The notes under the pieces were generated by a model. The model was not told where the DNA came from. It did no database searches and saw only the letters and a list, made by a program, of their open reading frames with translations. Shown piece after piece: positions 7,810-14,336 of a stretch of 21,902 bases of DNA; positions within the stretch are counted from its first letter, which is position 1, and each line of letters opens with the position of its first letter. Location of the stretch: assembly GCA_002310115.1 (NCBI GenBank), contig DBYI01000074.1, positions 1 to 21,902 of the forward strand. The letters run 5' to 3'. Source of the DNA: Ruminococcus flavefaciens. GTDB taxonomy: Bacteria > Bacillota > Clostridia > Oscillospirales > Ruminococcaceae. The position numbers and the translations under genes were made by a program.

Positions 7810-8931
7810 TTATTTTCCCCCATTAAGTCTTGCAGCTATGAAGTCTGCTGCAATGTGCTTTACCCAATGGTACTGTTCGCCAACGGGCATAGCGTGCATT
7901 ATTGTTTCCTCGGATACGTAGGCAGGCTTGTCCTCAATGTGGATGCACTCCTTGTAGCCCTTGGCCTTGTCAAGGAGCTTCTGTGAAGCCTCTGGTGTCA
8001 TCCAGTTGTCGTCGCTGCTGTATACCATAAGGAAGTCTGCCTTGTGTGTGCCCTCCTCAAGAGTTCTCATACCCTCAAGGTAATCGTCGCTGTATTGATA
8101 TGAGCTCCACTTGCCGCGCTTCATCCATACAGGGATATTGTCCATTGATGCGAAGTTCATGAGAAGCGGGAAGAGGCTTACACAAGCCTTTGCCTTTGTG
8201 TTTTTTACAGTTGCACGGAATGCATAGCCGCCGCCCATGCAGAGACCGAAGTTTGCCATATTCTTTTCGTTGAGCTTTTTGTGGTTTTTTATGAACTTGG
8301 TTATGCCGTCGAAAGCAGCTTCTATCTGCTTACCACCGCACTTGATATTGTTGTGGATTATTGCAGCGCCTGCACCAGGCATATCAGGGGTGATTACTGC
8401 GATGCCTCTTTCGTTGAGGGGAGCAGCAAGCATTTCGAGCTCTTCCTTGCAACTTCCGATACCGGAGTAGGTAACTACTACAGGATAGTCTGTCTTTCTG
8501 CCTGAGTCGGGGTAGTGTATGTAAGCAGGTATTTTCCCTACCTTTGTATCTATTTCAACATATTCTATCTTGTTTTTGCAGAGCTTTATGTAGCGTCTGT
8601 AGCTGTCTTCGAGGCCCTTGTATATCTCGGTCTTGTGCTCTAGGTCCTCGATGTTTACCATAAAGCAGGCATAATGACACTGTGTGACCATTTTGGCGTA
8701 TGCTTTTGCGGATATCTTGTTTCCTGCCTGTTCAGCCTTGTCGCAGAGTTCGGTATAGCGGTCGATTTTTGCGTGCCATTCGTCCAGCCATACGTTCTGT
8801 ATCTGCTTACCACTCTTGACTTTTATATTGTCGATCTTTTTGAGTATAGCCTCGAGATCGAAAGGATCTGCTCCGTATAGCAGTGAACGTGTTGCTACAG
8901 GATTAAGCAGGTCTCTTATTGCCCATTTCAT
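7810..8931 (-). CDS. FrsA-like alpha/beta hydrolase with a cysteine nucleophile
   Basis: The 373-residue protein has a helical N-terminal part (1-120) and an alpha/beta hydrolase core (about 125-370), the arrangement of FrsA-like and polyketide-trimming hydrolases. The nucleophile elbow reads GLCMGG (229-234), so Cys231 replaces the usual Ser, as in dienelactone hydrolase (GYCLGG). Candidate triad partners are Asp308 in YSSDDNW and His355 in EQYHW. It could hydrolyse an ester, lactone or thioester, or cut a C-C bond in a beta-diketone-like chain; the family alone does not decide. An AAGGA site at 8942-8947 serves the ATG at 8931, 21 bases after the tautomerase gene. The pathway context makes a role in product release or tailoring likely. 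Confidence 0.88.
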   Translation of the reverse strand: MKWAIRDLLNPVATRSLLYGADPFDLEAILKKIDNIKVKSGKQIQNVWLDEWHAKIDRYTELCDKAEQAGNKISAKAYAKMVTQCHYACFMVNIEDLEHKTEIYKGLEDSYRRYIKLCKNKIEYVEIDTKVGKIPAYIHYPDSGRKTDYPVVVTYSGIGSCKEELEMLAAPLNERGIAVITPDMPGAGAAIIHNNIKCGGKQIEAAFDGITKFIKNHKKLNEKNMANFGLCMGGGYAFRATVKNTKAKACVSLFPLLMNFASMDNIPVWMKRGKWSSYQYSDDYLEGMRTLEEGTHKADFLMVYSSDDNWMTPEASQKLLDKAKGYKECIHIEDKPAYVSEETIMHAMPVGEQYHWVKHIAADFIAARLNGGK

Positions 8932-8952
8932 ATTTATCTTTTCCTTTCCTTG

Positions 8953-9309
8953 TCAGCCTGTGTATTTCCATGCGCCCTCGCGGGTCATTTCCGTGAACTG
9001 CATATATATACGGTATGGATCAACTTTGGTATGTTTCTGTATCAGACCTAGCATTCTGTCGGCCAGTTCCTTGAGAAAGGCGGACTTGTCGTCTGCATAC
9101 TCCAGCGGGAGTATGTATCTGAACTCTGCAAAGAACACCGTGTCATCGGAGGAATTCATATACATTGGACACTCGTCGAGCATTACCATTATTGCAGGCA
9201 GCGGCTTTCTGAGTATCTCTGAGAGCTCGCTTGCCACTTCATCGAGGAAGCCCTTGTAAGCGGCAGGTGAGCTGAATTTGTAATTGGTTTTCATCTGTGC
9301 AATCGGCAT
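8953..9309 (-). CDS. MIF-like tautomerase
   Basis: The 118-residue protein fits the macrophage migration inhibitory factor/tautomerase superfamily in length and along its whole course. After removal of Met, Pro2 becomes the N-terminal catalytic proline (MPIAQMKTN). Lys35 in the RKP segment matches MIF Lys32; VDPYRIYMQF near residues 96-105 matches the SPDRVYINY strand, with Tyr102 at the place of Tyr95; Trp114 in GAWKY matches Trp108. Such proteins are trimers that tautomerise keto-enol compounds such as phenylpyruvate. In this operon, between the ketosynthase and the Cys hydrolase, it may act on a beta-keto or dienol intermediate or direct a cyclisation. AAAGGAT lies just upstream of ATG 9309. 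This is an unusual member for a biosynthetic operon. Confidence 0.9.
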   Translation of the reverse strand: MPIAQMKTNYKFSSPAAYKGFLDEVASELSEILRKPLPAIMVMLDECPMYMNSSDDTVFFAEFRYILPLEYADDKSAFLKELADRMLGLIQKHTKVDPYRIYMQFTEMTREGAWKYTG

Positions 9310-9342
9310 ATCATTTATCCTTTCTGACTTGCTTTTAATGTC

Positions 9343-10554
9343 TTAGTCCTCGTATCTCTTCAGAACGAGAGTTGCGTTGTGGCCGCCGAATCCGAAAGAG
9401 TTTGAAATAGCAACGTCAACTTTGTGCTCCTGAGGCTTGTTTGGAACATAATTGAGGTCGAGCTCAGGGTCTGCTTCATCATAGTGGATAGTTGGAGGTA
9501 CAATGCCTGTTTCAATAGCCTTGATACAAGCGATAGCCTCGAGAGCACCGCCTGCGCCGAGGGTATGACCGATAGAAGCCTTTACAGAGGATACAGGAAT
9601 ATCGTATGCTCTTGCACCGAATACATCCTTGATAGCTTTTGTCTCATAGAGATCATTAAGGCCTGTTGATGTACCGTGAGCGTTTATGTAGTCAACAGAG
9701 TCGGGTGAAAGACCAGCGTTGTCGAGAGCAAGTCTCATAGATTCTGCCATGCCTACACCGTCTGTTTTAGGAGCTGTGAGATTAAATGCTTCACCGCACA
9801 TTGCAGCGCCTGCAAGTTCACAGTATATCTTTGCTCCTCTTGCCTTTGCTGACTCTTCTGACTCAAGAACGACAGTACCGCCGCCCTCTCCCATGATGAA
9901 GCCGTCACGGTTCTTTGTAAAAGGACGTGCAGCAGTGCTAGGGTCAGGATTTACAGACATTGCAAGGAGCTGATTGAAGCCGCTTATAACAAGATGTGTA
10001 ACCGTACTGGAGATACCTCCTGCTACTACCATATCACAGAGGCCTGATTCTATAAACTGCTTTCCCAGTGTGATAGCATATGCTGATGAAGCACAGGCTG
10101 TGCTGACATTGAAAGCTGGACCTGTGAAGCCGTACTTGATTGATACCAACGCAGGAAGTTCGTTGGGCATTTTCTTTAAAGTTATGTTAAGGGGCTTTTC
10201 AAGTTCGTAGTCCTCGTAGGAATTGTCGATAACGCCGTAGATGACACCGACTTTTTTCCCATTGTAGTTCTCGATATCAATACCGCAATCTGCGATAGCC
10301 TCACCTGCAGAGGCAAGTCCCATTCTTGTTGTGGTCGTGGTAGCGTTCAGCTGACGCTTTTTCCAGTATTTTCCTGCTTCTGCTTCAAAGCCATCATCAA
10401 CTTCAGCAGCAACAGTTGTGTCGTGTCCGTCAAGGGGGATACGTGTGATGGTCTTCATTCCGCATTTACCTGCGATGAGACCTTCCCAGTAATCGTGAGC
10501 GGTGAATCCGATAGATGTCACGGCTCCGATACCTGTGATAACTACTTTTTTCAT
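9343..10554 (-). CDS. Beta-ketoacyl-ACP synthase (FabF/KAS II-like)
   Basis: This condensing enzyme should extend an acyl chain with a malonyl-type unit on ACP. The 403-residue protein has all of the catalytic set: Cys154 in STACASS, His293 in NAHGTST and His330 in SIGHTLGAGG, with the late glycine-rich SNSFGFGGHN (384-392). It is therefore a true condensing enzyme, not a decarboxylase or chain-length factor. No second KS or chain-length-factor gene is present, unlike aromatic type II polyketide operons. I use ATG 10554 (MKKVVITGIG), which matches the family N-terminus and has GAGGTT just upstream; a longer frame back to 10611 overlaps the preceding gene without support. Primary-metabolism fabF usually sits with fabG, fabD and acc genes; those are absent. 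Confidence 0.95.
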   Translation of the reverse strand: MKKVVITGIGAVTSIGFTAHDYWEGLIAGKCGMKTITRIPLDGHDTTVAAEVDDGFEAEAGKYWKKRQLNATTTTTRMGLASAGEAIADCGIDIENYNGKKVGVIYGVIDNSYEDYELEKPLNITLKKMPNELPALVSIKYGFTGPAFNVSTACASSAYAITLGKQFIESGLCDMVVAGGISSTVTHLVISGFNQLLAMSVNPDPSTAARPFTKNRDGFIMGEGGGTVVLESEESAKARGAKIYCELAGAAMCGEAFNLTAPKTDGVGMAESMRLALDNAGLSPDSVDYINAHGTSTGLNDLYETKAIKDVFGARAYDIPVSSVKASIGHTLGAGGALEAIACIKAIETGIVPPTIHYDEADPELDLNYVPNKPQEHKVDVAISNSFGFGGHNATLVLKRYED

Positions 10555-10589
10555 ACAAATAACCTCATATCTCAAATTTAATTTGGGAA

Positions 10590-11711
10590 TCAGCGCAAAA
10601 TACTGTCCCATTCTGATTTGTCCATATGGACGTACGAGCCGAAGCCCGTAATTCTGTGCAGCTCGTCTAGTGCTGCGAAAATATCCTCTGTGCCGTATTT
10701 CTCAAGGCAAGCTGAAAGGGGTTCGGAAAGTCCGAGAGTGTCCTGTACAGCTTCAAGGAAAACGGTCTTGTTGCCGCTGTATTCGTATGCGGCGTTAACT
10801 GTTTCGTTTAGTATCAGCGCTGCCATATAAAGAGCTGCCTTGCTGCAGTTAGCATTTGTTGTACTCTCTTGTTCCGACATATAATCAAGAAAGGTGAGAG
10901 TCTTCGTTGGGCAACCTTCTGCAATCCAGCCGTTCATCTTTTTACAACCGTAGCTTAGGAGTCCCTTATTGCGTTCTATGCGGAAGTTATCGGGGCTTCC
11001 AGCCATAAGTCCGAGGCCGACGCTGTCCAGAACATCGAAAGGGCCTGCAATTGCGAAGAGCTCCTCGACAGCCTTGTTGATTTCTGCAACAGTTGCATCG
11101 AAGATTTCTCGAAGATAAATAGCATGTGAGACCATGCAGGCTAGTATCTGATTTAGATAAATGTGATATTCGTCTTTGAAAACAACAGGCTTTTTGCCTG
11201 ACTTTATTACGAGCTGTGCAGCCTTTTCCACGTTGTCCTGTGCAGTTTCAGGCAGAATGTTCAGCTCCACGAATCCTGTAAGCTTTACGGGATAAAAGAA
11301 GTGAAGTCCGAAGCAACGCTCAATGTGAGGAATATCACTGAATACGGATGCGATATCCAGTGAAGAAGTATTAGTGAGAAGCAGACAGTCATCAGAAACT
11401 GCCTTAGCAGCCTTTGCGAAGAGTTCCTTCTTTGCATCCATGTTCTCGAAAACAGCCTCGATAACGGCATCACATCCGGCAAGTGCTGAGGTGTCGTCAG
11501 TGAAGAGGAAGGAGTCCTTCTTGAATTCGTACTGTTCTTCAGTTAGCTTCTTTCTTTTGAGGCTCTTGCCAAGAGTTTTCAGAACAGCTTCTGTGTTTTC
11601 TTCAGCGCCAAAAAGGTCTATGACCACAAACTTAGCGTCTGGGAGTTTGTCAAAGAATAAGGAAAAGATGTCCTTTCCCATTTTTCCGTAGCCGACTATT
11701 CCTATTTTCAT
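10590..11711 (-). CDS. 3-hydroxyacyl-CoA dehydrogenase family reductase
   Basis: The 373-residue protein has an N-terminal NAD(P)-binding Rossmann domain (GIVGYGKMG, 4-12; Asp32 at the end of strand 2, suggesting NAD) and a C-terminal helical domain. Catalytic residues of L-3-hydroxyacyl-CoA dehydrogenase are at expected spacings: Ser117 in NTSSL, His137 in GLHFFYP, Glu149 12 residues later, and Asn187 in YLNQIL. The usual HFFNP reads HFFYP here. In this operon it would reduce a beta-ketoacyl intermediate to the L-(S)-3-hydroxyacyl form, replacing FabG. The C-terminal region is longer than in butyrate-pathway Hbd (about 280 residues) and shows no second active site. ATG 11711 has AAGGAGG at 11719-11725 and lies 2 bases after the preceding stop. 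Confidence 0.9.
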   Translation of the reverse strand: MKIGIVGYGKMGKDIFSLFFDKLPDAKFVVIDLFGAEENTEAVLKTLGKSLKRKKLTEEQYEFKKDSFLFTDDTSALAGCDAVIEAVFENMDAKKELFAKAAKAVSDDCLLLTNTSSLDIASVFSDIPHIERCFGLHFFYPVKLTGFVELNILPETAQDNVEKAAQLVIKSGKKPVVFKDEYHIYLNQILACMVSHAIYLREIFDATVAEINKAVEELFAIAGPFDVLDSVGLGLMAGSPDNFRIERNKGLLSYGCKKMNGWIAEGCPTKTLTFLDYMSEQESTTNANCSKAALYMAALILNETVNAAYEYSGNKTVFLEAVQDTLGLSEPLSACLEKYGTEDIFAALDELHRITGFGSYVHMDKSEWDSILR

Positions 11712-11713
11712 TT

Positions 11714-12418
11714 TTACGCCTCCTTGCTCTGTAAGTAGGAGTGCATGAGCTCCTTGCATTCAGCAGGGGAGAAGTCCCTGCCGCAGTTTGAAATATAACT
11801 GATTAGTGCCATAGCCTCGGAAAATCCCTGCTTTTTGTCTGCGAATATATCAGCCCAGCCCAGTTCAAATGCTTCCTCTGCAGGTATCAGTTCACCAGTC
11901 ATAACGAGCTTGTAAGCGTTTTGCATACCACATATCTCGATAGTTCTTGCAACTCCGCCGAGAGCAGGAAGTATGCCAAATGTAGACTCCGGCTGACCTA
12001 CTCTTGCATTCTTCTCGATTATTCTGTAGTGACTGTTTACAGCAATTTCACTGCCTGAACCTATACAGAAACCCGTTACCACGCTTATAACGGGAAACGG
12101 GAGCTCTCTAAGAAATGTGAAGTAGTGTTTTTGCTTGATGTGACCCTCTGGAAGTATTCCGTCTGAGTCGGTGTATGATTCGTTGGCGGAGCGGTCTGCG
12201 AGAGCGTCTACGTCAGCGCCTACGCTGAAATGTCTGCCTGCACCCTTGATTATAAGACCTTTGTATTTGTTTTTTGCGGCTTTTACCTCGATTTCAGCCA
12301 TAACGGCTTCGTATTCTTTAAAAAAGTCCGCAGTCATAAGATTGTTTCCCGGCATATTCATGGAAAGAACAAGAACATTATCCTGTTCCTCGAGAATCAT
12401 TCCGTTATTTTCATTCAT
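11714..12418 (-). CDS. Enoyl-CoA hydratase/isomerase family protein (crotonase B)
   Basis: This is a crotonase-fold enzyme of 234 residues. The oxyanion-hole parts are visible (HFSVGADV, 63-70, and GFCIGSGSEIA, 116-126), and both acid/base glutamates of enoyl-CoA hydratase are kept: Glu124 in GSEIAV and Glu144 in GQPESTFG. It can thus dehydrate a 3-hydroxyacyl thioester or shift a double bond. It lacks about 25 C-terminal residues of a standard hydratase (about 260 residues), where trimer contacts lie. ATG 12418, overlapping the preceding gene by 8 bases, is chosen because GGAGG (12427-12431) is 8 bases upstream; an in-frame extension to 12523 runs through the upstream gene. It pairs in function with the reductase gene next to it. 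Confidence 0.9.
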   Translation of the reverse strand: MNENNGMILEEQDNVLVLSMNMPGNNLMTADFFKEYEAVMAEIEVKAAKNKYKGLIIKGAGRHFSVGADVDALADRSANESYTDSDGILPEGHIKQKHYFTFLRELPFPVISVVTGFCIGSGSEIAVNSHYRIIEKNARVGQPESTFGILPALGGVARTIEICGMQNAYKLVMTGELIPAEEAFELGWADIFADKKQGFSEAMALISYISNCGRDFSPAECKELMHSYLQSKEA

Positions 12419-12848
12419 TGGAGTTACCTCCGTTCTTGTCTGCCATAAGTCGGTAGAAGGCTCTCGATTCGATTTCGAGTACCTTTGCCACGGGAGATTT
12501 TCTTGCTGCGGTAAAGCATGCATTTATCTCCTGTATCTGATTTTTGGTTTTATCCTTGAAAAGCTTTTCAACATATTCGTCAGCTTCTTCTGTTTTTATG
12601 AACATATCGGCTATGTCAGCGAGTTCGCTGCTTTCATTGTCTGATACTACGGCTGACATGAAAGGCGCTTCTGAAAGAAATTCTCTTACGGCAGCCTTTT
12701 CAATGTCATCTTTTCCGAGTACTGTGCTGCTGTCGGTATGTATGAGAAGTAAGCAAGGCTCGCCGAGTTGCTCCTTATTTTCAAGAAGCTGATACAGCGA
12801 GCTTAGTTGGCAAATAGTTGTTGTGATTTCTGTTTTATTTATTGTCAT
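12411..12848 (-). CDS. Miniature crotonase-like protein lacking the catalytic core
   Basis: The 145-residue product is acidic and has no signal or membrane segment. It does not match a family by sure motif, but its layout follows a shortened crotonase: CLLLIHTDSS (32-41) resembles the strand before the oxyanion loop, SEAPFMSAVVSDNESSELA (59-77) the strand-helix where active enzymes have GGGxE, and INACFTAARKSPVAKVLEIE (108-127) the C-terminal helix pair. The glycine-rich loop, both catalytic glutamates and about 80-100 residues are missing. It may be a non-catalytic partner that completes the adjacent crotonase B, which lacks its own C-terminal helices. ATG 12848 has GGGAG 6 bases upstream and overlaps the thioesterase gene by 14 bases; a TTG at 12863 is a weaker choice. 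Confidence 0.6.
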   Translation of the reverse strand: MTINKTEITTTICQLSSLYQLLENKEQLGEPCLLLIHTDSSTVLGKDDIEKAAVREFLSEAPFMSAVVSDNESSELADIADMFIKTEEADEYVEKLFKDKTKNQIQEINACFTAARKSPVAKVLEIESRAFYRLMADKNGGNSNE

Positions 12849-13245
12849 TGTCTTCTCCCTCAAGATATGCTCTTACTGCTTCGGGAATGTCACATATTAT
12901 GCGTTCTTTGTTGACATAGGCGAGTTTGCCTTTGACTCTGCATGAAACAAGACCGGTATTCTTGTTAACTATATTATGCTTGTAGCTGAATATACCGCAT
13001 GAACAGGAAACCTCAGTGTCTATCCTTACTTCGTCCAGAATTTTCAGCTCGTGTATGTATCTCTGAGTACTTTCCATAATGACAGGAAACAGTCCCGCAT
13101 CAATTATGATGGTGAGTAGTCCGTGAACTTTGAGGAAATTCCAAAGCGCCGCTTCCGCATACTGTAGATATACCGCATTGTTGACATGTCCGAATGAATC
13201 TAGTTCATATCCCCTTACTGTCAGTTCGTAAGAGCTTCTTTTCAT
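12835..13245 (-). CDS. Hotdog-fold acyl thioesterase (4HBT/FAT-like)
   Basis: The 136-residue protein belongs to the 4-hydroxybenzoyl-CoA thioesterase hotdog superfamily: the N-terminal segment ELDSFGHVNNAVYLQYAEAA (14-33) carries the family's acidic residue (Asp16) and the HVNN-YL-Y pattern at the start of the hotdog helix. It should hydrolyse an acyl thioester from CoA or ACP in the cytoplasm. It shares no ancestry with the type II thioesterase at the operon end, so the pathway has two unrelated thioesterases. ATG 13245 overlaps the crotonase A stop codon (ATGA), with GGAGG upstream at about 13256-13260. Its length is typical. Chain-length preference cannot be told from the sequence. Confidence 0.9.
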   Translation of the reverse strand: MKRSSYELTVRGYELDSFGHVNNAVYLQYAEAALWNFLKVHGLLTIIIDAGLFPVIMESTQRYIHELKILDEVRIDTEVSCSCGIFSYKHNIVNKNTGLVSCRVKGKLAYVNKERIICDIPEAVRAYLEGEDNDNK

Positions 13246-13961
13246 TTTTTGAACGCCTCCGCCAGTGCCGCTTCAAACTTGCCCTTTGAGGGATCTTCTA
13301 CCCCCTCAGAAGCAAGGTTTATGGTATCTATTATAGCGTGGATCTGTGTGAGCGATTTACCGCTGAGAAGTTCCTTTACGAAAGTTATTGCCTCGTCAAA
13401 AGAATTCTTGCTTTCGCTTAGTTTTGTAACAAGTCCGAGGTCAAAGGCTTCCTTTGCTCCTATCATTTCTCCGCATAGTATCATGCGGAGAGCTTTTTCT
13501 TTGCCAAGCAGTTTGTAAAGGCGTTCCATGCCGCCCATACCGGGGACAACTCCGTGCATTATTTCAGGAAGTCCTAGGAAAGCGGAAGGAGAAGCTATCC
13601 TGAACTGACAGCTCAGTGCAATCTCGAGTCCGCCGCCGAAGCATCCGCCGTTAATTGCGGCAACAGTTATAATGTGGAGCTTTTCGATAGTACGTAGAAG
13701 TTCTCTTGCATTTTCTAGCTTTGACGATAGGTCTGTTTCGCCTGCTTCTCCGAACTTTGATACGTCAGCGCCATGTGAGAAATGTCTGCCCTTGCCTGTA
13801 ATGACAAGAGCTCCCACCTGTGGATTCTTGTCCAGCCAGCCGAGGAGCTCCTTACAGTCTATGAATTCGGGCTCGGAGAGAAGGTTCTTCGGGCCGTTGT
13901 CAATGGTAAGTACAGCAATATTATCCTCGGCGTGCAATTCAGATAAGTTTGATTTTAACAT
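13242..13961 (-). CDS. Enoyl-CoA hydratase/isomerase family protein (crotonase A)
   Basis: This crotonase-fold enzyme of 239 residues carries GRHFSHGADV (58-67), GGCFGGGLEIA (105-115) with Glu113, and GLPEIMHG (130-137) with Glu133, the two glutamates used by enoyl-CoA hydratases. It is therefore expected to be an active dehydratase/hydratase or double-bond isomerase on a thioester-bound chain. It is clearly different from crotonase B (for example LPEIMHGVVPGMGG against QPESTFGILPALGG), so the two probably act on different intermediates or catalyse different steps. ATG 13961 lies 11 bases after the ACP-1 stop. The ribosome binding site is weak (AAGCGG), suggesting translational coupling to ACP-1. 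Confidence 0.92.
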   Translation of the reverse strand: MLKSNLSELHAEDNIAVLTIDNGPKNLLSEPEFIDCKELLGWLDKNPQVGALVITGKGRHFSHGADVSKFGEAGETDLSSKLENARELLRTIEKLHIITVAAINGGCFGGGLEIALSCQFRIASPSAFLGLPEIMHGVVPGMGGMERLYKLLGKEKALRMILCGEMIGAKEAFDLGLVTKLSESKNSFDEAITFVKELLSGKSLTQIHAIIDTINLASEGVEDPSKGKFEAALAEAFKK

Positions 13962-13972
13962 TTTTTTGCCGC

Positions 13973-14275
13973 TTACTGGTTAACAATATCGTTGCCGTAC
14001 TGATATATTTTGCAGAACATCTCAACAACATCGCTCATTGTCTCCATAGGAGCCTTAAGCATATATTTGCCGATGCTCTGAAGCTTGATATCGAGGTCAT
14101 ACTTGTCAGCTGTCATCTCGATAAGCTCAACGAACATGAGTGAATCGCTTCCGAGATCTTCCTGAGGATTTGTATCCATTGTGATCTCGTCCTTTTCAAC
14201 TTCACACTCTTCTGCGTAATAATCAAAGATCATGTCCTTGATTTCCTGTCTGATTTCTTCTGTGATCTCTCTCAT
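13973..14275 (-). CDS. Acyl carrier protein 1
   Basis: This is a 100-residue acidic carrier protein with the attachment motif GSDSL (Ser45) and the expected helix pattern, followed by a C-terminal extension of about 15 residues that ACPs of primary metabolism lack. It stands next to the acyltransferase gene, which makes it the likely carrier for the extender unit and for the growing chain. ATG 14275 has GGAGG at 14284-14288; an upstream in-frame extension to 14350 overlaps the acyltransferase and has no ribosome binding site. It differs strongly from ACP-2, so this is not a recent duplication. No phosphopantetheinyl transferase is in the window. Confidence 0.93.
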   Translation of the reverse strand: MREITEEIRQEIKDMIFDYYAEECEVEKDEITMDTNPQEDLGSDSLMFVELIEMTADKYDLDIKLQSIGKYMLKAPMETMSDVVEMFCKIYQYGNDIVNQ

Positions 14276-14336
14276 TTTTTTTACCTCCGAAATTTTTCTT
14301 TCCCCTTTGGGGTATAATTGAGATTTATATGAAAAC

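Noticed and set aside
9343..10554. Aromatic type II polyketide synthase
   Set aside because: There is no chain-length factor partner and no cyclase/aromatase; only one KS exists.
10590..14275. Methoxymalonyl-ACP (FkbG-K-like) extender pathway, suggested by HAD dehydrogenase plus ACP
   Set aside because: No glyceryl transferase (FkbH), acyl-ACP dehydrogenase or O-methyltransferase is found.
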